Below are positions 44,290 to 53,753 of a stretch of DNA of 64,000 bases, in pieces. The translations under genes were made by a program, and so were the position numbers. Every line of letters begins with the position of its first letter. The first letter of the stretch is position 1. The stretch lies in NCBI GenBank assembly GCA_963724435.1, contig CAVRUN010000011.1:272640-336639 (forward strand), read 5' to 3'. The stretch is from AP-15 sp963724435 (lineage in GTDB: Bacteria > Pseudomonadota > Alphaproteobacteria > ATCC43930 > CGMCC-115725). The notes beneath the pieces are model-generated. The model searched no databases and was not told the DNA's origin. It saw only the letters and a program-made list of their open reading frames with translations.

Positions 44290-45500
44290 TGTAAAGGTAT
44301 GGAATTAATCTGACGATTGCGGAAGATCGGTGGGGCGGATCAAGCTGGCGGATATGGCGCCGGCTTAGGTGAGTTGAGGACTGCCGATGACGCAAGCACA
44401 AAAGGTGATACGGGCCAAGGTCGGCCTGTTGGAGCTGGCCAAGCAACTCGGCAATGTGAGCCAGGCCTGCAAGATGATGGGTTATAGCCGGGACAGCTTT
44501 TACCGGTTTAAGGAGCTCTACGATAAAGGTGGTGAGCTGGCGCTGCAGGAGATCAGCCGTGCAAAGCCGATCCTGAAGAACCGTGTCGATCCCGCGCTCG
44601 AGGCGGCCGTGGTCGAACTGGCGATCGAGCAACCGAGCTGGGGTCAACTGCGGGTATCGAACGAGCTGAAAAAGCGCGGCCAGTCGATCTCGGCCTTCGG
44701 GGTGCGCGGTGTGTGGCAGCGTCACGACCTCGAAAACATTAAGAAACGGCTCAAGGCGCTCGAAGCCAAAATGGCGCAGGAAGGGCTGGTTCTTACCGAG
44801 ACCCAGCTCGCAGCGCTGGAAAAGGCCAAGGCCGACAAGGAAACTCACGGCGAGTTCGAGAGCGAATGCCCGGGCTATTGCGGCGCCCAGGATACCTTCT
44901 ATGTCGGCACGCTGAAGGGCGTCGGACGGGTTTACCAGCAGACCTTCATCGACACTTATACCAAGGTGGCGTTCGCCAAGCTCTACGATCGCAAGACCCC
45001 GATCACCGCGGCCGAGTTGTTAAACGACCGAGTGATCCCGTTCTTTGACGAGCATGAGATCCCGCTCTGTCGAATGCTGACCGATCGTGGCACCGAGTAT
45101 TGTGGCAATCCGGAGCACCACGAGTACGAGCTCTACCTGGCGATCGAGGACATCGATCACACCCGCACCAAGGCGAGGAGCCCACAAACCAACGGAATTT
45201 GTGAGCGCTTTCATAAGACTGTGCTCGATGAATTCTATCGCATTGCCTTTCGCAAGCGGATCTACGCGACGATCGAGCAATTGCAGGGCGACCTTGATGC
45301 TTGGATGAGCGAGTACAATCAAGCGCGGCCCCATCAAGGCCGCTGGTGCTACGGCAAAACCCCGATGCAGACCTTCCTTGACACTCTGCCGATTGCCCAG
45401 GAAAAAAGTATTAGGGCCGCGTGACGGCCGACACTTTCCTCTTGTCGGACACCCACCACGACGAGAGTACCGCCTGTCAGGTCAAATCCATACTTCTACA
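44290..45500 (+). mobile_element. IS481-like element (1,211 bp) with 7-bp target duplication
   Basis: Ends: TGTAAAGGTATGGA at 44290, and the reverse complement of the right end reads TGTAGAAGTATGGA, continuing to a shared CTGAC. TATCATC at 44283-44289 and 45501-45507 is the target duplication; comparison with the uninterrupted IS3 copy proves the boundaries. Confidence 0.9.
44387..45424 (+). CDS. IS481-family transposase (DDE)
   Basis: A 345-aa transposase in an intact frame. An N-terminal HTH (LLELAKQLGNVSQACKMMGY, then SRDSFYRF) and a second HTH-like domain precede the rve core, with D in QTFIDTYTKVAF, D in MLTDRGTEYCGN and E in NGICERFHKTVLDEFY. It ends with RPHQGRWCYGKTPMQTF, as in IS481 members. 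The flanking ends are well paired, so the element looks recently active. Confidence 0.92.
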   Translation: MTQAQKVIRAKVGLLELAKQLGNVSQACKMMGYSRDSFYRFKELYDKGGELALQEISRAKPILKNRVDPALEAAVVELAIEQPSWGQLRVSNELKKRGQSISAFGVRGVWQRHDLENIKKRLKALEAKMAQEGLVLTETQLAALEKAKADKETHGEFESECPGYCGAQDTFYVGTLKGVGRVYQQTFIDTYTKVAFAKLYDRKTPITAAELLNDRVIPFFDEHEIPLCRMLTDRGTEYCGNPEHHEYELYLAIEDIDHTRTKARSPQTNGICERFHKTVLDEFYRIAFRKRIYATIEQLQGDLDAWMSEYNQARPHQGRWCYGKTPMQTFLDTLPIAQEKSIRAA

Positions 45501-45952
45501 TATCATCGACTTGTTTGCCCGCCGGGTCGTCGGCTGGGCGACCGGCGACCGGCTGCACCGCGATCTGGCTCTTGCCGCTCTGCGCAAAGCCCTGGCGGTG
45601 CGCCGCCCAGCAGCCGGGCTGATCCATCACTCAGACCGGGGCAGCCAATACTGTTCGGTCGATTATCAAGCCGAGCTCGGCAAGCACGGCATCCTGATCT
45701 CAATGTCGGCAAAGGGGAACTGCTACGACAACGCCATGGTGGAGACGTTCTTCAAGACGCTGAAATCTGAGCGGGTGTGGCGGACCATCTTCTATACCCG
45801 CCAACAAGCGACCCAGGCCATTGGCCGCTACATTGACGGCTTCTACAATCCCGTCCGGCGCCATTCCGCCCTCGACTTTACAAGCCCGGTACAGTTCGAA
45901 AAAACGGCCGCCAAATGACCTAATGCCTCTCCACTAAACCGACGCAACTCCA

Positions 45953-46125
45953 AAAGCATGGTCCCGGCTTTGAAAGCCATCCATGAAACCGAAGAGGGTC
46001 GGCCGATCGAAACCCTGTGGGACGTCACCACCGCCGCCACGGCGCACGCTCGTTCGCTCACCAACAATGACAAGCGGATCGAGATCGAACGCGCCGCCGG
46101 CGATGTGCTGAAACTCGCCGCCTAA
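45953..46125 (+). pseudogene. C-terminal fragment of a plasmid-type protein, cut by IS3
   Basis: About 55 residues remain from MVPALKAIHETEEGRPIETL to RIEIERAAGDVLKLAA. The start has been lost at the IS3 boundary. The pattern TLWDVTTAATAHARSL resembles the tail of DUF932-like plasmid proteins, but this assignment is tentative. It is followed by three small genes on the same strand that also look plasmid-borne. Confidence 0.45.
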
Positions 46126-46201
46126 CCCGCACCCTCACCCCTGCATGCAGAAGCATGTGGGGGTTTGGGTGTCAGGAGCATCCCGCTCCCGGAGAAAGCC
46201 A

Positions 46202-46327
46202 ATGCACGCCCTATTGGGCCTCGCGGTCCTGTCCCTCTTAATCCACGGGGTCAACAGTATCGTCCTGAAGCTCCTCTCGGAGATCAAGTCAGGCCTCAAA
46301 TACTGGCGCCGGACGGCGAAGAAATAG
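46202..46327 (+). CDS. 41-aa membrane peptide
   Basis: Begins MHALLGLAVLSLLIHGVNSI with a hydrophobic helix, then a basic tail (LKYWRRTAKK). GGAGAAAGCC precedes the ATG. Single-span peptide of unknown role in a plasmid-like gene set. Confidence 0.5.
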   Translation: MHALLGLAVLSLLIHGVNSIVLKLLSEIKSGLKYWRRTAKK

Positions 46328-46446
46328 CACCACCAGCCAATGACGATTTCAGCCACGCCGGCAGCCTGAGCCACGCCCAACCTCGCTACGCAGCCGTGTA
46401 GCGGGGCCGGGGCGTCGAGGCATTTTCGCCTCGAAGGAAATCCCCA

Positions 46447-46659
46447 ATGAAGCTGATCAAACTCGAAGCGGTGCGTCATCACACGCGCCGCGAACTGACC
46501 CCGGCCGAAGCGCGGCGGCTGGTCGTCAGCGCCAATTTGTCGGTGCTGAAGGCCCAGGCCGCCGCGCTCTCACTGCATTCCTGGTGCAACACGCCGCAGG
46601 AATGGCTGCAGCTCGAAGCCTGTCTCGTCCTGATCGAGGAGAGACGGCTTGGACATTGA
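46447..46659 (+). CDS. Small hypothetical protein (70 aa)
   Basis: MKLIKLEAVRHHTRRELTPA start, helical, with two Trp residues (HSWCNTPQEWLQLEACLVLI). AAGGAAAT lies upstream. It overlaps the next gene by 11 bases, suggesting coupled translation. No family is recognised. Confidence 0.55.
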   Translation: MKLIKLEAVRHHTRRELTPAEARRLVVSANLSVLKAQAAALSLHSWCNTPQEWLQLEACLVLIEERRLGH

Positions 46660-46858
46660 GCTCAACCTCGATGTCGATACCCCCGACCAGGTCGCCGATG
46701 TCCTTAATGCGGCAGTCGTTGCCTATCACGCGAGTGCCGTCGAACTTGCGGCCCTCTGGCAGGATCGCAAGATCCCAATGATCTGGGCCGAAATCGCCGG
46801 CGAACTCGATATCGCCGCCTGGAAGATCGGGAAGATCATCAAGCAGCGGCTGTGCTGA
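46649..46858 (+). CDS. Small hypothetical protein (69 aa)
   Basis: An acidic helical protein starting MDIELNLDVDTPDQVADVLN and ending KIGKIIKQRLC. It overlaps the previous frame and abuts the truncated MmgE/PrpD gene; its natural end may have been lost at that junction (about 46857). Confidence 0.5.
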   Translation: MDIELNLDVDTPDQVADVLNAAVVAYHASAVELAALWQDRKIPMIWAEIAGELDIAAWKIGKIIKQRLC

Positions 46859-48135
46859 TCGCCTCGACGCTGGCCAGCGCGGCGATGGGCAGCACACTCG
46901 AATCCTCCCGCATCGTCAAGGATATGGCGGTGAGCCTGGGCGGCAGCGCTCGGGCCTCGATCTGGTTCGACAAGGCCGGCGCCAAATTGCCGGTGGTCTA
47001 TGCCGCCCAGGTCAATGCGGTGATGAGCGACGCCGCCGCCTCCGACGACAGCGATCTGCGCACGATCGTGCATTGTGGCACGCCGCTGGTTGCGACCGCG
47101 CTGGCCGCCGCCGAGCACCACGGCGGCACCGGCGAGGAGGTGCTGGCGGCGATCGTCGTCGGTTACGAGGCCTCGGGCCGCATCATCGACGCGATGACCG
47201 GGTTCCGCGAGCGCGGCTTCCACGGCTCGCAGGCGGCGATCTTCTCGGCGACGGTCGCGGCGGCCCGCCTGCTCCATCTCGACGCCGAGCAGACGACGCA
47301 CGCGATCGCACTGACCGCGACCTCGTCGAGCGGGCTGGCGAAGGCGGCCGATACCAGCGTCGCGCGCGAATACCACGCCGGCATGGCGACGATGGCCGGC
47401 ATCCAGGCGGTGCGGGCGGCGCAGCGCGGCTACAAGGCAGAAGAGCGCATTCTGGAGATGAAGCTCGGGTTTTTCGAAGCGGTAGGCGGCGTCGACGGCA
47501 ATGCGGGGGCGACGCTGGCCACCCGGGACCGCGGCGGCTCGTGGGACATCGTCACCGACATGGCGGTCAAGCTGGTGCCCGGCGGCCACCCATACCATGC
47601 CCTGGCCGAGGCCGCCGCCAACGCTGCGCGCAAGGCGCAGGCGGCGGCGGAAGCGATCGAAAGCATCACCGTGTCGAGGCCCGGCCTGACCGCGCTCAGC
47701 GGACCGTCGCATCCCAAGGACCTGGTCGACATGGCGCATAGCCCGGCTTATTTCACTGCCGCGGGCGCCGCCGACCGCGAATTTTCCTGGGCCAACGCGA
47801 CCCCGGCCAAAATTGCCGACCCGGTCATCCATTCGCTGATCGACAAGGTGCGGGTCGGGCCGCCGCCGACCGAGAATGCCGAGCGCTACCGCCAAGGCGC
47901 CACCGTGACGATCGCGCTTCGCGACGGGCACAGCTTCACCAGCACGGTCTACGCCCCCAAGGGTTCGGGCCAGCTCGGCATCGCCTGGAACGACATCGAC
48001 GCCAAGTTTCGCGCCCTCGCCCCGCTCGGCGGGCTCGGCGGCGACGCCATCAGCAGGACCCTCGACATCATCCACGATTTCCGCCGGGCCGCCGGCGTCA
48101 GCCCGTTGCTCGACCTGCTGCGGCCGGCGAACTAG
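46852..48135 (+). pseudogene. MmgE/PrpD-family protein, 5'-truncated
   Basis: A 427-aa reading of an MmgE/PrpD (2-methylcitrate dehydratase-like) protein that lacks about the first 30-40 residues. The frame begins at a GTG just before ASTLASAAMGSTLESS and contains LAAIVVGYEASGRIIDAM, FHGSQAAIFSATVAAARLL and KLVPGGHPYHALAEAAANAA. The break at about 46857 joins it to plasmid-like genes, so recombination removed its start. The body is intact and may still fold. A second member of the family is at 50414-51784. Confidence 0.78.
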
Positions 48136-48350
48136 CGGTCTTGCCGCGGATCGACGCGGGCGCAAACTGGATCTCAAACTGACGCACCCCGCAATTGGGA
48201 AATTAGCTTGGCCTGAACCGTTGTAGCCCCGACCTGAAGCCACGAGGGGCTGATGGTCAGCGTCGTTAAATAGCTCGCCCTGGCGCGGGTCGGGCTCGCG
48301 GCGGATGCGCGGTTGCCACAAGGTCATTTGCATGGCCCGCTCGACTGTCA
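48136..48350. other. Intergenic; possible minus-strand remnant
   Basis: On the minus strand a frame reads MTVERAMQMTLWQPRIRREP and then DPRQGELFNDAD. It looks protein-like for about 35 residues, then fades. I cannot name it. Confidence 0.25.
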
Positions 48351-48921
48351 TTGCTTCGGGCACGGCTTGATCGTCAGCGGGGGATCGAGCTGCGTGCGTT
48401 CGTCACCACACGCGCCATCCAATTGGCCCTGGGTCAGACCATTGGCCCCGCTCAGGTCCTCAAGCTGAATGTGCGGACCTTCGATGCCGGCGTGCGCAAG
48501 CATGTGCTTGCTGCGATCGAGCGGATCGTCAATGCCGAGGCCGAAGCCTCCAGGGCGCCGCGCAAACCGGAGATTACACCGCTCGACCGCTACCCTCTCA
48601 ACGTGAACGACGAAGCCACGAGCAACCGCATCGCCGTGGCGTTTTGCGGCTATTTTTTAGCTGACCGGGTGAAGCATACCGGACCCGCGCCGGCCAGTGA
48701 GGATTTTGGCTGCTTCGGCACTGCGTGGCAGGTTCCATCGGTGTTTCTGGTTCGTGGGCGGAAATGATCCCAAGACCTATGCCGAGGCCAAGGCAGCGGG
48801 GAAGCTCAATGAGCTGCCGGTCAATCACAGCCCGCAATTCGCACCGGTCCTACACCCCACCTTGGAGACCGGCGTAGAGGCGCTGGTCGTCGGCGCGCTG
48901 GCCTGGCTCGGTGCAAGCTGA
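48351..48921 (+). pseudogene. M20-family amidohydrolase, C-terminal remnant with frameshift
   Basis: C-terminal half of an M20 peptidase/hippurate-hydrolase-like protein: LKLNVRTFDAGVRKHVLAAI, then ASEDFGCFGTAWQVPSVF. The frame shifts at about 48750 to FVGGNDPKTYAEA and LPVNHSPQFAPVLHPTLETG. The N-terminal metal-binding half is missing. Both lesions make it non-functional. Confidence 0.75.
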
Positions 48922-48957
48922 TGTTCATATGCATCGACGGGTGTCGCGGGAGCCGTA

Positions 48958-49731
48958 ATGGCCACAATTGAAAGCTTCGTGCCTATCCTGGACTTGGGCG
49001 GGACATTCGTCTTCGCGATCAGCGGGGCAGTCGCCGCGGTTAATCGCAGACTCGACATTTTCGGCATCCTCGTCCTGTCCTTCGTGACGGGAAATCTCGG
49101 CGGGATTACACGTGACGTGCTGATCGGCGCGGTGCCCCCAGCCGCCCTCACCGATGGCCGATATCTGCTGGTTTCCGTCCTGGCGGGACTCATCACATTC
49201 TTCTGGTATGCGGGCGTCGATAGACTGCGCACCCCTGTGCTGCTGTTCGATGCAGCGGGACTGTCGTTCTTCGCCGTCGCCGGCACACAAAAGGCCGTCG
49301 AGTTCGGATTAAGCCCGGTCGCGTCGGCTCTTTTGGGCATGTTAACCGGCATCGGCGGCGGCATGATGCGCGACGTGCTCCTTTCCGAAATCCCGCAGGT
49401 GCTGCGTTCCGATCTCTACGCCGTTGCGGCGCTGGCGGGCGCGTTGATCGTTGTAATCGGCAATGTGCTAGGTCTTTCTTATGGCGTCTCTACGGTCGCC
49501 GGAGGGGCTTTGTGCTTCGGTCTTCGCTTTATGGCGATCAGATACGGTTGGCATTTGCCGGTCGCGCATCTCTCCGCGCAAGGACGCGCAGAAACAGATC
49601 GGTCGAACGAAAAAACACGACCAGGGAAGGAAACTTCCGTCGCAGCGGGTGACATGGAGCCTGTGCATAATTCTCCCTGCCACATCGTTTGCCATGCGCC
49701 CGGGTTTGACGAAAACCAGTCATGCCATTAG
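48958..49731 (+). CDS. TRIC/UPF0126 (YicG-like) membrane channel family protein
   Basis: A seven-helix cation channel family. Two glycine-rich repeats are seen: FVTGNLGGITRDVLIG near residue 45 and MLTGIGGGMMRDVLLSE near 130. The ATG at 48958 follows GGGAGCCGTA. Bacterial members are trimeric potassium/sodium channels. The last about 55 residues (from HLSAQGRAETDRS) exceed the family length and look unconserved, perhaps from a lost stop. Confidence 0.82.
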   Translation: MATIESFVPILDLGGTFVFAISGAVAAVNRRLDIFGILVLSFVTGNLGGITRDVLIGAVPPAALTDGRYLLVSVLAGLITFFWYAGVDRLRTPVLLFDAAGLSFFAVAGTQKAVEFGLSPVASALLGMLTGIGGGMMRDVLLSEIPQVLRSDLYAVAALAGALIVVIGNVLGLSYGVSTVAGGALCFGLRFMAIRYGWHLPVAHLSAQGRAETDRSNEKTRPGKETSVAAGDMEPVHNSPCHIVCHAPGFDENQSCH

Positions 49732-49808
49732 AAAATCGCAGGTGGGCCGGGCACCTCAAAATGATAGCCTGCCCGGAACAGCATCGCGGGGCACGGGAGT
49801 AGGGAAAC

Positions 49809-50190
49809 ATGCTGCAGACATACGAGGGCGGCTGCCATTGCGGCCGGGTGCGGTTTCGTATCCGCGTCGATCTGGAGCAATCGAGCCGTGGGCGAATGCA
49901 ACTGCTCAATCTGCACCAAGAAGGGCATCCTTCACATTGGCGTCACGCCCGGGCAGTTCGAATTGCTGAGTGGCCATGACGATCTTGCCACCTATCGCTT
50001 CAATACCGGCATCGCGCAGCATACCTTCTGCCGTCATTGCGGCATCCACGCCTTCTACGTTCCCCGCTCCGATCCGGAGAATTTCAGCGTCAACGCCCGC
50101 TGCCTCGACGATTTCGATCCGGTCCAGATGCGTCCCCGCCGACTTTTAGACGGGCGCAACTGGGAAGACGCTTTTGCCCGCCACACCTGA
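49809..50190 (+). pseudogene. GFA/CENP-V-domain protein, frameshifted
   Basis: A small zinc protein of the glutathione-dependent formaldehyde-activating (Gfa) superfamily. The start MLQTYEGGCHCGRVRFRIRV is in one frame; the rest (GECNCSICTKKGILHIG, HTFCRHCGIHAFYVPRSDPE) is in the next, with a shift near 49880-49890. All seven family Cys/His-type ligands (CHC, CNCSIC, CRHC) are present across the two frames, so a single base change separates it from a working gene. Confidence 0.78.
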
Positions 50191-50413
50191 GGAAGCCAAG
50201 CCGGGGCCAGTGCAGCGCCGCCAGGGTACGCCATTCTGGAAAGCCCCGCACCGATATGGCCGGGGCAAGTCGGCCGGCCGCTCTCTCGAAAATCCTCCTT
50301 TTTCGGAGATGATTCGGGCGATGCAGATTTCTTTAATTTTTTAATGACCATTCCTCGTCCGCAACTTCATTGCGCAAGCCGTGGCCTGAGCCTGCTCGAA
50401 GTCCCCGGGCGGC
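50191..50413. other. Intergenic; no gene
   Basis: An imperfect hairpin (ATCCTCCTTTTTCGGAGAT near 50292) followed by a T/A-rich stretch at 50328-50342 may act as a terminator for the GFA gene or the opposite gene. Confidence 0.35.
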
Positions 50414-51784
50414 TTAGTGCCGGCCAAGCTGCGTTACCTGCGCGACGCGATCGAATCGCTCGAGCGAGAGGATCGCGTCCGCCAGCTGCTCGGCGCGCTG
50501 TTCAGCACCGGGCGCGCCAGCGTCAGGAATTTCTGCGCCATCGCCTGGGCGTCCGGGAACGAATTCGGCTCGCCGGACGGGTCGGCGATGGAGCCGCTCA
50601 TGCACGCCATCGTCGGTGGTGATGCTGACGCGCGCGCCAAACGGATGGCTGCGGCCGATCTCGAGACGGTCGTCCTGCACCACGTCGAACTTGTCGGCGA
50701 GCGCGTCGACCGCGGCATCGCCGAGCCGGTCGTAATCGTCCCAGCCGAAGCGGCCCTGGTCGAGCGCGACCGCGCCGGTGAAGAACATCGAGAACTGGCC
50801 GCCGACGATCGAGGTCGGATGCCGCTTGGTGGCGGCGTCGCCGGTCAGCGTGATGCCGTTGCGGTGCAGCCCGATCTCGACGCGCTTGATCTGGTCCGGC
50901 GTGAGATTGTGCTCTCTCCGCATCGCGATCAGCGCATCCAGCGCGGCGTGGGTGTAGCGGCAGCTCGGATAGGGTTTGACGCCGATCTTCATGGTCTCGT
51001 AAATCTTGCCGAGGCCGGCGGTGGCCTTGTCCGGATGGGCGTTGTCACTGTAGCCGACCAACAAGCCGTGCTTGCCTTCGATCGACTGGGTCGCGCCGAC
51101 GAAATCGTTGCGCGCCAGGGTCGCGGCGATCACGCCGTTCATCGCGGCGGCGCCGACCTGGTAGCGCTTGTTCCAGGCGCCGTTGACCAGAAATTGCAGC
51201 GAGCCCGCGGCCTGGCTGCCGGAGACGCCAAACGCGGCGACGATCTGCTCCTTCGACAGCGCGAACAGCTTTGACGCCGCCGCCGCGGCGCCATAGGTGC
51301 CGGCGGTCGCGGTCGGATGAAAGCCGCGCGCATAATGCGAGGTCGGATCGAGCGCATTGCCGAGCCGGCAGCACACCTCATAGCCCGCCACGATCGCGGT
51401 GAGCACGTCGCGGCCGGAGGCGCCCACGAGTTCGCCGACCGCGAATGCGGCCGGCACCACAGGCGCGCTCGCATGCAGCGAGGAGTCCGCATGCGTATCG
51501 TCGAAATCGAGCGAATGGCCGAGCGCGCCGTTGAGCAGCGCCGCCACCGCCGGCGTCCAGGTCCTGGTATCGCCGAAAACGGTCGCCTCGCCCTTGCCGT
51601 CGAGCGCAAGCGCTTCCAGCATTTTCAACAGCGAAGGCGTCGATTCCGCGTCGCGGCGCGCCCGGATCGCGCTGCCCAGGAAATCGAGCGTCAGCGCCTT
51701 GGCGCGCTCCTTGACTTCCGGCGGGATGTCCTCGAATTTCAGGTTTGCGACATAGGCGGCAAGCGTTGCGGTTTCATCGGCCAT
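50414..51784 (-). CDS. MmgE/PrpD-family protein with compensated frameshift near the C-terminus
   Basis: A 456-aa MmgE/PrpD protein starting MADETATLAAYVANLKFEDI after AGGAAACACCA. Seen are LNGALGHSLDFDDTHADSSL, LTAIVAGYEVCCRLGNAL and FSMFFTGAVALDQGRFGWDD. Between about 50605 and 50505 the family-like reading (IADPSGEPNSFPDAQAMAQK) is in another frame, and the normal frame resumes for the last 30 residues (EQLADAILSLERFDRVAQV). Two opposite shifts thus leave about 33 altered residues in an open frame. Activity is uncertain. Confidence 0.75.
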   Translation of the reverse strand: MADETATLAAYVANLKFEDIPPEVKERAKALTLDFLGSAIRARRDAESTPSLLKMLEALALDGKGEATVFGDTRTWTPAVAALLNGALGHSLDFDDTHADSSLHASAPVVPAAFAVGELVGASGRDVLTAIVAGYEVCCRLGNALDPTSHYARGFHPTATAGTYGAAAAASKLFALSKEQIVAAFGVSGSQAAGSLQFLVNGAWNKRYQVGAAAMNGVIAATLARNDFVGATQSIEGKHGLLVGYSDNAHPDKATAGLGKIYETMKIGVKPYPSCRYTHAALDALIAMRREHNLTPDQIKRVEIGLHRNGITLTGDAATKRHPTSIVGGQFSMFFTGAVALDQGRFGWDDYDRLGDAAVDALADKFDVVQDDRLEIGRSHPFGARVSITTDDGVHERLHRRPVRRAEFVPGRPGDGAEIPDAGAPGAEQRAEQLADAILSLERFDRVAQVTQLGRH

Positions 51785-52959
51785 TGGTGTTTCCTATTTT
51801 CCTTCGTGTTGAGATTTTCGCTCTGCTCGTTCACTCGGAGGACCGACCGGATTAGATTCCAAAAAAAGAACAAAGGGCGGCCCTGATGTAGTGCGCGCCA
51901 CCGGCCCCCTCCGGGGGGCGCTGGGTGCGACGGTGGACTGTGTTTCCGAAGCACCAGGGAGGCGATGTTTACGGGCTTCGACAAGCCGGTGCCGAAGGGA
52001 CAAATCATATGTTCTCTTGCCCGATCACTCAGGCCAAGCCCCGCACGGCCACGACAGGATATCAAATCCTGGGGCCATATCCCTGTAACAAGTCCATTTT
52101 CGAATTTGCAAGAGCGCGGTCGCCAATAGCAATACGAGTTCGACAATCTATGTCGGTGCTCCGATTGGTACAGCTGCGGGTCTGACCGCCCAGCGCAACG
52201 GCGAGGTCCCGCCGCTCAACGAGTGTGGTTCTGAATAGGCCATGTCTCGAAAGCCTTGATTTCTGACCACATTCGCGGGTTGCCGCCACGACCGACACGG
52301 AAGCCTCTGCGATGACCGCAGACCCGATCATGGCAAACCCGGAATGGGTCGCCGCGATCGCCATCCGCGCTTTTGCAGAAGACCGAGAGGCCGGTGTTCT
52401 CCTGCACCGGCCTTTTTGGGTTCCGGCGGCGGGCCCGAGGGCTAATCAAGGTCTTGTGCCCGCGTACCTTCCCGCCACTCACCCAAAATCCAATATATGA
52501 TATTGGACAAGCGTAACAACGTCTCGGAGAAATGCTGCGAGCTATTTATAAATGGAGATATGAGATTGTCAGTATATCACATCAGCGTACTACTTTCCTT
52601 AGCGCTACCTATGTTTTACCATTCTGTGATATTACTACTGGCACGGACAAACTATATCTATGAAAAGGGGATGCCGGGCGGTATCCGAATATCACCAGAA
52701 AAGGAAGCCCGAATTATGGTCATTTGGGAATGCCCCGTAGTGCTGTCGCCTCGAGCCCATCCTGAGGGCGCTCGGCCCCTGCCTTCATCGCGACTTTGCG
52801 CCGCTCTCGAGGAGCGCGGGCTGAGTGCACAGGCCGCCCCGCAACGCGTCTCCCGGGGGGGCGTAGCCGTCAAACGCCTCTAAGGCCTGGTCTTCCCACG
52901 TGGCGTCCGTTTTCTGTACCGTGAAACTAGCTTCAACTCGCACGCCTACTGGAAAGCGC
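51785..52959. other. Intergenic; no gene recognised
   Basis: Mostly featureless. A distinct A/T-rich islet lies at about 52485-52680, unlike the GC-rich surroundings, and is crossed by one frame with hydrophobic content (VLLSLALPMFYHSVILLLAR) that I do not trust as a gene. Confidence 0.4.
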
Positions 52960-53197
52960 TCGTTCGCGATGTTGGTCAACCGCTCCGGCCGACGCTGCGG
53001 CGATCGCCGCCCTCGAAGCCCGCGGCGGGGTCGTTCCCCTCGCGCATTTTGACATCGTCAGCGGTTCGCCGGTCCTGCAGAAGGGCCACATCTCCAGCGC
53101 GACCGTGCTGGACAGGTTGAGGGTTGTCCGGCTCGTCACGCGGATCGATGTTCCTGGCGTCGGCACCTGCGTCGCCCTTGATGGCAACGGCGAATAG
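52960..53197 (+). pseudogene. C-terminal fragment of an unidentified protein
   Basis: A plus-strand frame reads APADAAAIAALEARGGVVPL, then AHFDIVSGSPVLQKGHISSA and VPGVGTCVALDGNGE before TAG at 53195-53197. It has protein-like composition but no start. It ends exactly where the SRAP copy B loses similarity, so it is probably foreign sequence joined at a recombination point. Confidence 0.3.
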
Positions 53198-53645
53198 GCG
53201 CCACATCGGGGCCGGGCTCGGTAGTCAGCAGCGTAAACGCCTCGCCCTCGCCATCCGGCATCGGCCGCCACAAGCCGGCAAAGCAGAACCAATCCTCGCC
53301 CGCCTTGGTGAACTTCCATTTCGATTTCGGCGACTTGCGGCCGGTGAACTCGAAAAAGTGCGACGCCGGGATCAGGCAGCGGCCTTTCGGGAACCGCCGG
53401 CCTTCGGAGCGGAAATTGATAACGGGCGCACCCTTCGGCCGGGCCGGCGGAAATCCCCAACGTAGTTGAACAAGCTCCACACCATCCTCGCGGCGGCGAA
53501 TAATCGGCGCGGGATCGGTCGGCCAGATATCGTCTCGCGGTTCAAGGTTCGGGGCGGCCTCGGGCCATCGCAGAGGTGCGCGGATTTGGCTGAACGCGCG
53601 CAGGTAGTCGTCATAAGGGACGCGGTTGCCGAAGTCGTTGCACAT
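53198..53645 (-). pseudogene. SRAP-domain (YedK-like) protein, truncated (copy B)
   Basis: Same family as 5503-6018 and very similar to it. It starts with MCNDFGNRVPYDDYL, giving the catalytic Cys2, and keeps NFRSEG and LIPASHFFEFTG. Similarity stops after GPDVAPI at about 53198, before the conserved His (HDRQM in copy A). The frame then runs on with unrelated residues to 53136. Without the His and the C-terminal strands it is probably inactive. Confidence 0.8.
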
Positions 53646-53753
53646 GGCCGGGCATATGGCGCTGTCCCTGTCGGAGAGGCCAAGCGGGGTTGACGACCCG
53701 CACTCGCCCGCGGAATGTTATTAAGAACGAAAGCGAACATCTAAGGATCGGCG

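Larger units (their letters stand above)
43840..45918 (+). pseudogene. IS3-family OrfB (copy 2), split by IS481-like insertion
   Basis: N-terminal part 43840-44289 ends at WLYLAVII; the C-terminal part resumes at 45501 with the 7-bp duplication TATCATC and reads IIDLFARRVVGWATG through HHSDRGSQYCS to the normal stop at 45918. Apart from the insertion the sequence agrees with the intact copy at 1354-2214. Confidence 0.9.
43498..45952 (+). mobile_element. IS3-family element, copy 2, carrying a nested IS481-like element
   Basis: Second copy of the element at 1012-2248, nearly identical, with the same ends. It is split at 44289/45501 by an IS481-like insertion. Its flanks (CGA on the left, AAA on the right) do not form a target duplication, unlike copy 1, and the IS110 on the left does not resume on the right. 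Confidence 0.9.

Noticed and set aside
46726..48363. 545-aa open frame on the minus strand
   Set aside because: It is antisense to the MmgE/PrpD gene and has the Arg/Gly/Asp-rich composition of a shadow frame in GC-rich DNA.
50417..51274. 285-aa plus-strand frame
   Set aside because: Antisense to the second MmgE/PrpD gene.
52497..52883. 128-aa plus-strand frame with a hydrophobic stretch
   Set aside because: It begins in an A/T-rich islet and ends in unrelated GC-rich sequence, with no ribosome site and no coherent fold.
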